Source of the DNA: JAICND01 sp040905905
Lineage (GTDB): Bacteria; Actinomycetota; Acidimicrobiia; Spongiisociales; ZC4RG35
Direction of reading: 5' to 3'
DNA: 64,000 nucleotides
Assembly (NCBI GenBank): GCA_040905905.1
Contig: JBBDQN010000031.1
Coordinates: 62,001-126,000 of the forward strand
Position numbers and translations under genes: made by a program. Positions 1 to 8,213 of this stretch are shown here, piece after piece (positions within the stretch are counted from its first letter, which is position 1; every line of letters starts with the position of its first letter). The notes under the pieces were generated by a model that was not told where the DNA came from, searched no databases, and saw nothing but the letters and a program-made list of their open reading frames with translations.

Positions 1-164
1 TTGACCGGTGGCGCTCCGCAGCCGGCGACCTCGACCACCAGGGGACCGGCGGTTGTGGTGGTGGTCGGAGGAATTGTTATGACCGGCATGGAGGTGACCG
101 TCGGTCGCTGGCCGGTACAAGCAACCAGAACGACGAGGAGCAGGGTGATCGACCTGGGTTTCAC
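1..164 (-). CDS. Secreted lipoprotein, partial (C-terminus beyond window)
   Basis: Reading the reverse strand from a GTG at 164 gives a positively charged start (VKPRS), a hydrophobic stretch (ITLLLVVLVA) and a lipobox LVAC, then a Pro/Thr-rich segment with a run of five Thr. This is the layout of a lipoprotein signal peptide plus linker, as in other genes of this window. About 54 codons are visible; the frame stays open to base 1 and the functional domain lies outside. The gene is divergent from the amidohydrolase operon with only about 18 bp between starts. Function unknown. Confidence 0.65.
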   Translation of the reverse strand, partial: MKPRSITLLLVVLVACTGQRPTVTSMPVITIPPTTTTTAGPLVVEVAGCGAPPV

Positions 165-182
165 CGTTAAATTGTCGCCTGG

Positions 183-1304
183 TTGCCACCCAGACTGGAG
201 CCACAACTGATCAATGCCGTTCTCAGTTTCCGGGACCTAGAAGGCCACCACCGGACGTTTGGTGTTGCCGATGGCGTGTACGCCGATCCAGACTCCGTCG
301 ATGGCCCCGAAGTTGACCTAACCCGGTACTGGGCGATGCCCGGTCTTGCCGATTGCCACGCCCATCTCTGTGCCGATTCTCACGGAGAAACCGAACAGTC
401 GGGTGACCTGGCGAAGGCACGGCACCGGGCTTTCGCCCAGTTGGAACATGGGGTCTTCCTGGTCATCGACAAGGGCTGGAGGGACGAGACGGTCTTGCAG
501 CTCATGAGCGACCCACCCGACCAACGCCCCGATCTTGAGGCGGCGGGTCGGGTGATCAGCGGCGACCATGGATATTTCCGCGGATTTGCTGTTGAGACTG
601 ACGAGGCGGGTTTGGCCGAGGCCGTCGGTTCGGCCAGCAAGAGCGGGGGGTGGGTGAAACTGGTCGGCGATTGGCCCCAGAAGGGGCGGGGTCCGGTTAT
701 CAACTTCGGGGAGGAATCCCTGGCGGCGGCGGTGGCAGTGGCCCATGCTGGCGGTGCCCGCGTGGCGATACACACGATGGCGCCCGACACTCCCGGGATA
801 GCCGTCCGGGCGGGGGTCGACTCCATCGAACACGGCCTCTATCTGACCGAGTCGGACTTGGCGTTCCTCGGCGCCCGGGGTGGCGCCTGGGTTCCCACCG
901 TCGTAAACACCGAGGACGTGATGGCGAGCCTGGTCCCGGGGTCGAGTGGTGTTCGTATCCTCGGAGCCGGTCTCGATAACGTCCGCCGCCTTCTCTCGCT
1001 GGCAGCCGATGTGGGTGTGCAGGTGTTATGCGGTACCGACCTTGGTCTCGCCCATGGTCAGGTTGCCCAGGAGGCAATTCGCCTGGCCGAGTTAGGCCTA
1101 TCAAGCGCCGCAGCCGTGGCTGCCGCCGGACCCAACGCCTACCGCTACCTGGGCAGAAGTCCCTTGAGTGTGGGTGCGGCGGCCGACATGCTTCTCTTGG
1201 ACCGCGACCCGCACGAGGATCCGAGAGTTCTGTCAGATCCTGTGGCCGGTATGCGGTGTGGCCGAGTGGTCTTTGATCCACGCAAGGCCTTTACCCTTCC
1301 GTGA
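183..1304 (+). CDS. Amidohydrolase family protein (imidazolonepropionase/prolidase-like)
   Basis: Metal-dependent hydrolase of the amidohydrolase superfamily. Counting from the TTG at 183, the expected ligands are visible in order: H59 and H61 in GLADCHAHL, K159 as possible bridging lysine, H197 in VAIHTMAP, H217 in SIEHGL and D286 in LCGTDLG. The length (about 373 residues) fits a cyclic imidase, imidazolonepropionase-like or dipeptidase-like member; the substrate is not predictable. The start is uncertain: TTG at 183 has no clear ribosome site, and GGAG at 195-198 could serve a CTG at 208. It is first in a tightly coupled plus-strand operon; its TGA overlaps the next ATG (TGATG). Confidence 0.82.
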   Translation: MPPRLEPQLINAVLSFRDLEGHHRTFGVADGVYADPDSVDGPEVDLTRYWAMPGLADCHAHLCADSHGETEQSGDLAKARHRAFAQLEHGVFLVIDKGWRDETVLQLMSDPPDQRPDLEAAGRVISGDHGYFRGFAVETDEAGLAEAVGSASKSGGWVKLVGDWPQKGRGPVINFGEESLAAAVAVAHAGGARVAIHTMAPDTPGIAVRAGVDSIEHGLYLTESDLAFLGARGGAWVPTVVNTEDVMASLVPGSSGVRILGAGLDNVRRLLSLAADVGVQVLCGTDLGLAHGQVAQEAIRLAELGLSSAAAVAAAGPNAYRYLGRSPLSVGAAADMLLLDRDPHEDPRVLSDPVAGMRCGRVVFDPRKAFTLP

Positions 1305-1711
1305 TGCCTGGTTTTGAATCCACCATCGGTTTACAGATCGTCGACGCCAGCGCCACCAAGGTCGTAGGAGAGATCGAGGTCGCCGAACACCACTTGCAAC
1401 CGTACGGGATGGTCCACGGAGGCGTCTTCTGCGCGATGATCGAGACCCTCGCCTCCTACGGAGCGGCGCTATGGGCCAATGAACAGGGATGGTTCGGTGC
1501 CGTCGGCCTCGCCAACACCACCGACTTTCTCCGCGCCACCCGTGAAGGCACCCTCCGGGCAGAGGCCGGCGCAGTTCACCAGGGACGCAATCAGCAGATC
1601 TGGCAGGTGGTCGTGACCCGGTCCGGTGACGGCAAGGTGGCCGCCCGCGGACAGGTCCGACTTCAGAACATCGTGACCCCGGGTGACATCGGGTCACCGG
1701 CACCTTCATAA
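1304..1711 (+). CDS. PaaI-type hotdog-fold thioesterase
   Basis: Short single-domain hotdog protein of about 135 residues. The segment YGMVHGGVFCAMIETLAS has the His-Gly-Gly plus downstream Glu pattern of the 4HBT/PaaI acyl-CoA thioesterases, and the C-terminal half ends in the usual beta strand (VAARGQVRLQNI). It probably hydrolyses an aromatic or short acyl-CoA in the cytoplasm. ATG at 1304 overlaps the stop of the amidohydrolase; a GTG one codon earlier is the alternative start. Its stop overlaps the start of maf (TAATG), so translation is coupled. Substrate is not deducible. Confidence 0.85.
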   Translation: MPGFESTIGLQIVDASATKVVGEIEVAEHHLQPYGMVHGGVFCAMIETLASYGAALWANEQGWFGAVGLANTTDFLRATREGTLRAEAGAVHQGRNQQIWQVVVTRSGDGKVAARGQVRLQNIVTPGDIGSPAPS

Positions 1712-2307
1712 TGGTGCAACCGACCGCGCTCAAACTGATCCTCGCCTCCGGGTCGGCCCGTCGGCGGCAGTTGCTCGAGTCACTCGGCCTCGCCTTCGAG
1801 GTCGTGGCGCCACAAATCGACGAATTGCGTTTTCCCGACGAGGAGCCGTACGACTATGTGGAAAGGGTTGCCCGGGCCAAGGCGACGGCAGTCGCTACGG
1901 CTGGAACGGTGGTGATCGCGGCGGATACGACCGTCGTGCTGGACGGCCAGGTTCTTGGCAAGCCCGTCCATCCCGAGCAGGCGAAGTCGATGTTGCGGCG
2001 TCTCTCTGGCACCACCAACGAGGTGTTGACAGCCGTAGCGCTGGCCCGCATGTCCGATACCCTTGAGCTGTCGTCGGAGGTTTCCTCCACCCTCGTCAAG
2101 TTCTTGGTCATGACCGAGGAGGAAATCGCTGACTACGTCAGCGGAGGTGAGCCGATGGACAAAGCAGGGGCATACGCGCTCAATGGCGAGGCGGCAATCT
2201 TCATCGAGTCGGTCCATGGCAGCCCTACCGGAGTCATTGGCCTACCCCTGCATGTGGTGGCCCGGATGTTCCGGCGGGCAGGTCTCGACCTGTTGTCTTT
2301 TCGATGA
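1711..2307 (+). CDS. maf: Maf family nucleotide pyrophosphatase
   Basis: Maf/YhdE-type nucleoside triphosphate pyrophosphatase, a house-cleaning enzyme that hydrolyses non-canonical or regulatory NTPs to NMP and pyrophosphate. Family marks are the N-terminal LILASGSARRRQLLESLG, the acidic VIAADTTVVLDGQVLGKP segment and EIADYVSGGEPMDKAGAYA near the C-terminus. The length, 198 residues, is normal. It sits between a thioesterase and a lipoprotein with overlapping start and stop codons on both sides, so it is cotranscribed and translationally coupled. Confidence 0.93.
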   Translation: MVQPTALKLILASGSARRRQLLESLGLAFEVVAPQIDELRFPDEEPYDYVERVARAKATAVATAGTVVIAADTTVVLDGQVLGKPVHPEQAKSMLRRLSGTTNEVLTAVALARMSDTLELSSEVSSTLVKFLVMTEEEIADYVSGGEPMDKAGAYALNGEAAIFIESVHGSPTGVIGLPLHVVARMFRRAGLDLLSFR

Positions 2308-3197
2308 AGCCCCTCGTTCCGTCCCTCGTGGTACTGCTGATTGCATGCGGCAGCGGCGGAGAATCGACAACGACCGAAACTTCTGCCGCCGACACCACCA
2401 CCACTACGTCGACGACGGCCGCGACCTCAACCACTGCCGCCACCACTACCTCGGCTGCCACCCCCAATCCCGGAGTGCCGGTGGCGGTGAGTCGTTTCGG
2501 CGTAATGGGTTGGTGGGACGGCGACTCCTGGGTCCCGGGCGACGGCAGTGTCGCTATCCCTTTGGTGGGAGGGGAGCAGTTCCAGGTGGTTCTCCTTGAC
2601 GAACCCATTACCACCACCACCGGTTCGGCTCTGGCGGTCTGTGAGCCAATCGGAACGCCAATCCTCGACTTCGAGCCTCCGCTTCCCGGCGGGTCCCAGC
2701 AGCCTGGGGCAGTGGCGGTGATTGCCAATTGGGATCTGCGCCCGCACGACGTCACTTTGCTCGCAGCCCTTCCCGACGAGCATCTCGACGCCTTGGCTCA
2801 GTTTCTGACCAGTCGTGGGGTCGACGACCCCGATCCCAACATCGAACAAGTGGTGGTGACCGACATCGAAGGAGACGGTGTCGCCGAGGTGCTGGTCGTG
2901 GTGAACCGACTCCCCGACGATCTCTTCGGTGGGTCTGGCGATTACAGCGCCGTTCTCCTGCGCAAGCAGATCGAGGGCGACTGGCAGACCGCAGTCCTCG
3001 AGTTCTCAGAGGCGGAAGAGGAGAGCCCCTACATCCTCAGACATGCGGTGGCGGCGATGGTTGACCTCAACAACGACGCCCGGATGGAGATCGTCGTCGA
3101 TGCCTTCTATTACGAGGGAGCGGGAACGATCGCGTACGAATATGTCAACGACGACCTCGGACCCCAACAGGCGATCGGCGGAGGCTGCGGAGCCTGA
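2304..3197 (+). CDS. Thr-rich lipoprotein, function unknown
   Basis: The N-terminus MKPLVPSLVVLLIAC is a lipoprotein signal peptide with lipobox LIAC, followed by roughly 35 residues of Ser/Thr/Ala-rich linker (runs of TTTTT). The remaining 240 residues form a soluble acidic domain, with a segment near residues 180-200 (EGDGVAEVLVVVNRL) and one near 250-262 (DLNNDARMEIVVDAFY) that look like FG-GAP/VCBS-type repeats. This suggests an extracytoplasmic beta-propeller-like fold, which is inference. ATGA overlap with maf; its TGA overlaps the ligase ATG. Confidence 0.8.
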   Translation: MKPLVPSLVVLLIACGSGGESTTTETSAADTTTTTSTTAATSTTAATTTSAATPNPGVPVAVSRFGVMGWWDGDSWVPGDGSVAIPLVGGEQFQVVLLDEPITTTTGSALAVCEPIGTPILDFEPPLPGGSQQPGAVAVIANWDLRPHDVTLLAALPDEHLDALAQFLTSRGVDDPDPNIEQVVVTDIEGDGVAEVLVVVNRLPDDLFGGSGDYSAVLLRKQIEGDWQTAVLEFSEAEEESPYILRHAVAAMVDLNNDARMEIVVDAFYYEGAGTIAYEYVNDDLGPQQAIGGGCGA

Positions 3198-4705
3198 TGT
3201 TGTTGGCCGAAGTGGTCGCCGTATCGGCCGGCGTCACCGCGACCTCTTCGCGTAAGTCGAAGATCAGCCAACTGGCTGCGTTGCTGAGCCGGCTCGAAAG
3301 CGACGAGATTCCCATTGCGGTCGGATTCTTGTCGGGCGAGGCGCGTCAGGGTCGGATCGGAGTTGGCTATGCGTCAGCCTTCGGGATCGAAGTGGCTCCT
3401 GCGGTTGATCCCACACTGATGGTTGGCGAGGTCGACGAGGTGTTCGCTGCCATCCCCAATGTCACCGGTTCGGGTTCCCAGTCGCGTCGAGCTCGGATGC
3501 TGGAGGATCTCTTCGCCAGGGCCACGGCGCCGGAACAGGGGTTCCTGCGCAGGCTCCTGACCGGTGAACTTCGCCAGGGTGCCCTGGAAGGCATCATGGT
3601 GGAGGCGGTAGCGGCAGCCTTTGGGGTGTCGCCGGTCCCCCTGCGGAGAGCCCTCATGCTGCGGGCCGATCTGGGAGCGGTGGCGCGTGTCGCTTCGGTA
3701 ACTGGCGAGGCCGGTTTGGCTGAACTTGGCCTTCAGGTGTTGTCTCCTCTCAAGCCGATGTTGGCTTCGCCGGTTGGCTCCATCGAAGAGGCGGTCACCG
3801 GGCCGGTGTTGGTCGAGTGGAAGCTTGACGGAGCCCGCATCCAGGTGCACCGGTTGGGCGACGAAGTCCGGGTTTTCACCCGTAACCTCAATGACGTCAC
3901 CGAGCGTTTGCCTGAGGTCGTGACCGTTGTGCTGGGGTTGGATGAGGACACCCTGGTCTTGGACGGGGAGGCAGTGGCGCTGCGGCCGGATGGGACCCCG
4001 CAACCCTTCCAAGAGACGATGAGCCGCTTCGGCACCGAGGAGCGGGCCTTCGCCGAGGTGCCGCTCTTCCCCTTTTTCTTCGACCTAATCCATGCAGGGG
4101 GAGATGATCTCATCGACCGACCGCTGCACGAGCGATTGGCCCACCTCGATGCCATCGTTCCCGGGGAGCGGCTCATTCCCCGTCTCAGAACCACCGATCC
4201 GGCTGATGCACGCCGCTTCCTGGACGAGGCGATGGCAGCCCGCCAGGAAGGGGTGATGGTCAAAGATCCCAATTCCCTCTACGAGGCCGGGCGCCGCGGC
4301 AAATCCTGGCGCAAGGTCAAGCCAGTGCACACCTATGACTTGGTGGTACTGGCGGTGGAGTGGGGCCACGGACGCCGTGAGGGATATCTCTCCAACATTC
4401 ACATGGGGGCGCGTGACCCTCGCACGGGTGACTATGTAATGGTCGGAAAGACCTTCAAGGGCATGACCGACGACATGCTGGCATGGCAGACCTCGCGTTT
4501 TCTTGAGCTTGAGACAAGCCGCGATCGGTGGGCGGTCTATGTCCGTCCCGAGCAGGTGGTCGAAGTGGCGATCGACGGGGTCCAGGCCAGCTCGCGTTAT
4601 CCGGGTGGGATTGCGCTGCGATTCGCCAGGGTCAAACGGTACCGCGACGATAAGGATCCCCAGGAGGCCGACACCATCGATACCCTCCGCGCGCTCCTCT
4701 CATGA
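3197..4705 (+). CDS. ligB: ATP-dependent DNA ligase (LigB type)
   Basis: Nick-sealing ATP-dependent DNA ligase of about 502 residues, the size of mycobacterial LigB. The N-terminal 190 residues match the ligase DNA-binding domain. The nucleotidyltransferase motif I is EWKLDGARIQ with the adenylated lysine near K209, followed by FTRNLNDVTERLPEV, motif III VLDGEAV, motif IV EGVMVKDP and motif V KSWRKVKP. The C-terminal 120 residues form the OB domain. Bacteria also use an NAD-dependent LigA as essential ligase, so this is probably an accessory repair ligase. Coupled to the lipoprotein upstream and the LLM oxidoreductase downstream (ATGA). Confidence 0.93.
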   Translation: MLLAEVVAVSAGVTATSSRKSKISQLAALLSRLESDEIPIAVGFLSGEARQGRIGVGYASAFGIEVAPAVDPTLMVGEVDEVFAAIPNVTGSGSQSRRARMLEDLFARATAPEQGFLRRLLTGELRQGALEGIMVEAVAAAFGVSPVPLRRALMLRADLGAVARVASVTGEAGLAELGLQVLSPLKPMLASPVGSIEEAVTGPVLVEWKLDGARIQVHRLGDEVRVFTRNLNDVTERLPEVVTVVLGLDEDTLVLDGEAVALRPDGTPQPFQETMSRFGTEERAFAEVPLFPFFFDLIHAGGDDLIDRPLHERLAHLDAIVPGERLIPRLRTTDPADARRFLDEAMAARQEGVMVKDPNSLYEAGRRGKSWRKVKPVHTYDLVVLAVEWGHGRREGYLSNIHMGARDPRTGDYVMVGKTFKGMTDDMLAWQTSRFLELETSRDRWAVYVRPEQVVEVAIDGVQASSRYPGGIALRFARVKRYRDDKDPQEADTIDTLRALLS

Positions 4706-5589
4706 AAATCGGCGTTCAGCTTCCGGAGATCGAATATGAGTTGTCGTGGCCTGAACTGCGCGAGATCGCCCGCGTCGCCGAACAGGTAGGCCTCGACTCG
4801 ATCTGGTTGGGCGACCACCTTCTGTACGACCTGCCCGGTGGTCGCAGGGGGCCATGGGAGTGCTGGTCGATGCTGGCGGCGTTGGCGGCGGTGACCGAGC
4901 GGGTTCAACTCGGACCATTTGTCGCGGCCCTCCCATTCCACAATCCCGCCATCCTCGCCAAGAAGGCGGCGGCTGTCGATGAGATCAGCGGTGGCCGCCT
5001 CGTCTTCGGAGTTGGAGCGGGATGGAACCGGTTCGAGTTTGACGCGTTCGGTCTTCCTTATGAGAGGCGGGTCGACCGTTTCGCCGAGGCCTTCACCATC
5101 GTCCGCACGCTTCTGACGGAAGGTGTCATCGACTTCGACGGCGAGTTTTATACCCTGCGTGAGTGTGAACTGTTGCCCCGTTCCAGTCGACCAGGTGGAC
5201 CCCCGCTGATGGTGGGTTCAATCGGGCCCAGGATGCTGACACTGACTTTGCCGCATGTGCAGTCGTGGAACGCCTGGTACGAGGACTATGAAAATGATCC
5301 CACCCAACTGGGTGCGCTCCTCGCCACGATCGACGCCGCCTGTGAGAAGGTGGGGCGGCCACCTGAAGAGGTCGAGAAAACGGTGGCGGTGTACATCGGG
5401 TTCCCGGAGGGTCCGGGTCGGAGGACCGGGGGAAATGCCTGGACCGGACCGGCCGAGGAGATCGCCCGCCAGCTAGGTGAGGTGGGAGCGGCCGGAGTGG
5501 ATCATGTGCAGGCAGTTCTCGATCCGATTGTTCCTGCGACCGTTGAAAAGCTGGGCGAGATCGCCGCCCTCCACAAAGGCCTCCGGTAA
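4702..5589 (+). CDS. LLM-class flavin/F420-dependent oxidoreductase
   Basis: Luciferase-like monooxygenase fold, 295 residues. Family marks are the first strand MKIGVQLPEIEY, SIWLGDHLLY, the core ERVQLGPFVAALPFHNPAILAKK in two parts (an AxLAK-type helix) and GGRLVFGVGAGWNRFEFDAFG, typical of actinobacterial F420-dependent enzymes. It probably uses reduced or oxidised F420 on an unknown substrate; FMN use cannot be excluded. Its ATG overlaps the ligase stop, making it the last tightly coupled gene of the first operon. Confidence 0.87.
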   Translation: MKIGVQLPEIEYELSWPELREIARVAEQVGLDSIWLGDHLLYDLPGGRRGPWECWSMLAALAAVTERVQLGPFVAALPFHNPAILAKKAAAVDEISGGRLVFGVGAGWNRFEFDAFGLPYERRVDRFAEAFTIVRTLLTEGVIDFDGEFYTLRECELLPRSSRPGGPPLMVGSIGPRMLTLTLPHVQSWNAWYEDYENDPTQLGALLATIDAACEKVGRPPEEVEKTVAVYIGFPEGPGRRTGGNAWTGPAEEIARQLGEVGAAGVDHVQAVLDPIVPATVEKLGEIAALHKGLR

Positions 5590-5616
5590 CGTTCTACTCA
5601 CGAAAAGGAGATCGAC

Positions 5617-6060
5617 TTGCGGAATATTGCGTTGTGGCTTCACATCCTCGGAGGCGGGACCTGGCTGGGAGCCAACGTCATGCAAGCGGCCGTGAGCCGC
5701 GGTCTCGTGAGTGGCGACTCCACCGTGGCCAAGCGCTGGATGCAGACGGTAAAGAAAGCGAGCGGGCCCGTGTATGGCGGTGCGTCGGCTCTCATCCTGA
5801 TCACCGGTCTCTATTTGGTGCTGGGCTTCGATGCCTACAGCTTCAGCGACATTTTCGTCGGCATCGGGCTCGCGATCCTCATCATCGGTGGAGCCCTGGC
5901 CGGTCTCGTATTTAATCGCCAGTCCAACGTGGCCATAGCCGCCTACGAGAGCGGCAACGCGGCCGCGGCGGCTCCGGCTCACCGCTCTATTGCCATGTGG
6001 GGGACCATCGACACCGTGCTGGTGGCAGTGGCGGTGCTCGCCATGGTCGCCAAGTGGTGA
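5617..6060 (+). CDS. Small integral membrane protein (DUF2269/CopD-like)
   Basis: A TTG at 5617 lies six bases after AGGAG (5606-5610), so it is taken as start. The 147 residues contain four hydrophobic segments: residues 4-20 with HILGGGTWLGAN, about 52-70, 78-98 and 128-146. The conserved-looking His in WLHILGGGTWLGA recalls DUF2269/CopD-like membrane proteins in which such His residues may bind haem or copper; this family link is tentative. It follows the LLM gene by 27 bp and ends convergent with the peptide-type permease operon. Confidence 0.7.
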   Translation: MRNIALWLHILGGGTWLGANVMQAAVSRGLVSGDSTVAKRWMQTVKKASGPVYGGASALILITGLYLVLGFDAYSFSDIFVGIGLAILIIGGALAGLVFNRQSNVAIAAYESGNAAAAAPAHRSIAMWGTIDTVLVAVAVLAMVAKW

Positions 6061-6092
6061 GCTGATCTTCGACCCGACCGACCGACCGGCCG

Positions 6093-6110
6093 ACCGTTCA
6101 CAAGAACGGT
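6093..6110. terminator. Hairpin between convergent genes
   Basis: A 7-bp stem ACCGTTC/GAACGGT with the tetraloop ACAA lies in the 65-bp gap between the small membrane protein (plus) and the DppC-like permease (minus). It is flanked by short CCGA repeats that could extend the stem. There is no T-tract, so it is a plausible but not certain bidirectional terminator. Confidence 0.45.
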
Positions 6111-6125
6111 TCAGTGGTCGGTTGC

Positions 6126-7061
6126 TTATTCGCGCAAAGACACCGGAGGGGTTTCGGCGGCTCGACGCAAACCGCTGGCGAGCAAGAAGAAGCCGAGGGT
6201 CAACAATGAAATGGCCAGACCGGCGGCGATGATGATGTTCCACTGGAGGCCGCCGGCAAACAGCTGGGTGGTCAAGGCCCAGTAGATCAACGTTCCCCAG
6301 TCGCTCTTGGCGGCGGTGTACGCCAGCCAGGCAAGGAATCCCTGGGTGACGATGGCACCTCCAGCACCCAGCACCGCGTAGACGCCGGCCAGCGGCAGCA
6401 GCGCTGGCACTAAATGCCGGAAGATGATCTGGCGTCGCGAGGCTCCGGCCACCCGGGCCGCGTCGATGTATTCGGCCTTCATCAACGGCAGGGCCTGGCT
6501 GCGCAGGACGAGGGCCCCGCTGGACGCCCCGGTGAGAACCCCAAACGCCAGTCCGAAGAAGAGCGGAGTCAGCCGATCGGCCCGGGGGTCGGCCCCCAGA
6601 ATCAACATCACCGCCGGAATCGGTACAAACAGCGCCCCGTCGGTGATGACGTTGAGCACCCTCCCCACCCTGCGGTAGGAAGCGACAACCGAGGCCATCG
6701 CCAGGGCCACCAGTGCGGCCGAGACTGCCGCGGCTACTGCGGCGATCAACGACGGAGGAGTGCCCGCCAGCAACATGCTGAGGGCGTCCTTGCCAAATGC
6801 ATCCGTGCCCAGGGGATGGCGCCAGCTCATCGGGGCCGGGTGCATCACCTCGATGTCGAACCCGGCGCGGGGGTCGTAGATGTGGCTGGGCCAGATCGTG
6901 GCGAAGAGGATCGGATGAGCGATCGCCCCCAGGATGAAGATCATGATTAGCCCCAGACCCAGGCGGGAGGCTGGTTGGACCAGAACCGCTCCCAGCCAGC
7001 CGCGGAACCACCCCCGGCGCCGGAGACGGTTGGGATTAACCAACGCCCGACTCCGCTTCAA
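6126..7061 (-). CDS. DppC-like ABC transporter permease (second pair)
   Basis: Inner-membrane subunit of an ABC transporter of the peptide/nickel (DppC/OppC) class, 311 residues. The segment HPLGTDAFGKDALSMLLAGT (residues about 82-101) is the usual DppC periplasmic mark, and the EAA loop reads EYIDAARVAGASRRQIIFRH. It has about six membrane spans. It is last in a minus-strand series and overlaps its partner DppB-like gene by about 26 bp. It is closely similar to the DppC-like gene at 8214-9206, so the two pairs arose by duplication. No binding protein or ATPase for it is in the window. Confidence 0.87.
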   Translation of the reverse strand: MKRSRALVNPNRLRRRGWFRGWLGAVLVQPASRLGLGLIMIFILGAIAHPILFATIWPSHIYDPRAGFDIEVMHPAPMSWRHPLGTDAFGKDALSMLLAGTPPSLIAAVAAAVSAALVALAMASVVASYRRVGRVLNVITDGALFVPIPAVMLILGADPRADRLTPLFFGLAFGVLTGASSGALVLRSQALPLMKAEYIDAARVAGASRRQIIFRHLVPALLPLAGVYAVLGAGGAIVTQGFLAWLAYTAAKSDWGTLIYWALTTQLFAGGLQWNIIIAAGLAISLLTLGFFLLASGLRRAAETPPVSLRE

Positions 7062-8211
7062 CCCGCGGATCGAGCGCTACGTGGACAACATCGACGATCA
7101 ATCGCACGATCAGGGCCAGCAATCCGATGGCAACCAGGGCGCCAATCGCTATAGGGGTGTCTCTCTGCTGAAAACCCTGAAAGAAGATGATGGAACTAAG
7201 GCCGACGAAGTCGAATGATCGAGCCCCGAGCGGGTTGAACACGCCGATGCCCCCGGAGAAGGCTGATTCGATGATGACCAGGCCGCCGAGGGCGTAAGGC
7301 AAACCGGCGGCCAGTCGACTGAGGGCCGGAAGCAACGTTGCCCTCCCGGCGTGACGGCGGCGAATCATGGCAGTGCTCAAACCCTTCGCCCGGGCCGCCT
7401 GGGTATAGGGAGCCGTGGACGATCCCACCATGGCCGCGGCCACCACCATTATGACTTCGCCCGCGGCGGCAATACCCAAGGCGAGCACCGGAAGCGAGAT
7501 GAACCCGAGCAGATCGACCATCCGGGGCAGGATCCCCAGGGTGGCCCAGGTACCGACGATCGCCGCGGGTATCAGGAGCCAGCAACCGCGTACCAGCCAG
7601 GGTTTGCGTCCGAGCCGGGAGGCGCGGGCAACGGCTACCAGCAGCAGGCCCGCCAACAACACCCCACCGACCAACAGCCAGAGCACGGTATTGGGGAAAG
7701 GCGGGGTGTCCCACATGATCTCATCGAGCCTGCGGAGGCGGTCGTAGAACTCGAAACCGACCACGGTCAGGGCAAGGTTGATGATCAGGAGAGCCAGCCA
7801 GGGTGGAAAAACGCTGGAGGCGGTAGCAGCGGCAAGGAGTGTCGGGCTAAGGGGCCGGTCGCGGAATCCGGCCCGGCGACCGACGGGGATGCCGATTGCG
7901 ATCCCGACGGTGATCGCGAGTGCAAACAAGGCCACCGACCACGGCAAAACTGACATCACCGAGTTGATGACCGGCTCTCCCGTGAATGAAGTTCCAAGGC
8001 TCCCCGTGGCCAGTTGCCCCATCCACTCCCACCATCGCACCCAGACCGGGCGGTTGAGCCCCAAAGCCTCGCGCATCTCCGCCGCGCCGCTGCCGAAGAT
8101 CGAGGCGAAATCGCCCGGAACCAACCAGTCCGAGACAAAGAACATGATGCTGGCGAATACCACGAGTCCAAAGAGTCCGGAGAGGAGCCGGCGCAGAAGA
8201 AAGCCGGTCAT
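7036..8211 (-). CDS. DppB-like ABC transporter permease (second pair)
   Basis: DppB/OppB-class permease. Start taken at ATG 8211 (MTGFLLRRLLSGLF), with GTG at 8217 overlapping the upstream stop as alternative; longer starts lie inside the upstream gene. REALGLNRPVWVRWWEW is the typical DppB periplasmic segment after the first span. The EAA loop is AARAKGLSTAMIRRRHAG. At about 391 residues it is longer than usual DppB (about 310-340): extra hydrophobic segments lie between residues about 140 and 230. The substrate could be peptides, sugars or metal chelates; not resolvable here. Confidence 0.85.
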   Translation of the reverse strand: MTGFLLRRLLSGLFGLVVFASIMFFVSDWLVPGDFASIFGSGAAEMREALGLNRPVWVRWWEWMGQLATGSLGTSFTGEPVINSVMSVLPWSVALFALAITVGIAIGIPVGRRAGFRDRPLSPTLLAAATASSVFPPWLALLIINLALTVVGFEFYDRLRRLDEIMWDTPPFPNTVLWLLVGGVLLAGLLLVAVARASRLGRKPWLVRGCWLLIPAAIVGTWATLGILPRMVDLLGFISLPVLALGIAAAGEVIMVVAAAMVGSSTAPYTQAARAKGLSTAMIRRRHAGRATLLPALSRLAAGLPYALGGLVIIESAFSGGIGVFNPLGARSFDFVGLSSIIFFQGFQQRDTPIAIGALVAIGLLALIVRLIVDVVHVALDPRVEAESGVG

Positions 8212-8213
8212 CT

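Noticed and set aside
6070..6100. CCGA tandem repeats as a possible CRISPR or phase-variable tract
   Set aside because: Only a few 4-bp units in a convergent intergenic gap next to a hairpin; no spacer structure and no coding sequence affected.
5473..7011. 512-codon minus-strand frame
   Set aside because: It overlaps the DppC-like permease in another frame and the LLM and membrane-protein genes on the opposite strand; composition is that of an antisense shadow in GC-rich DNA.
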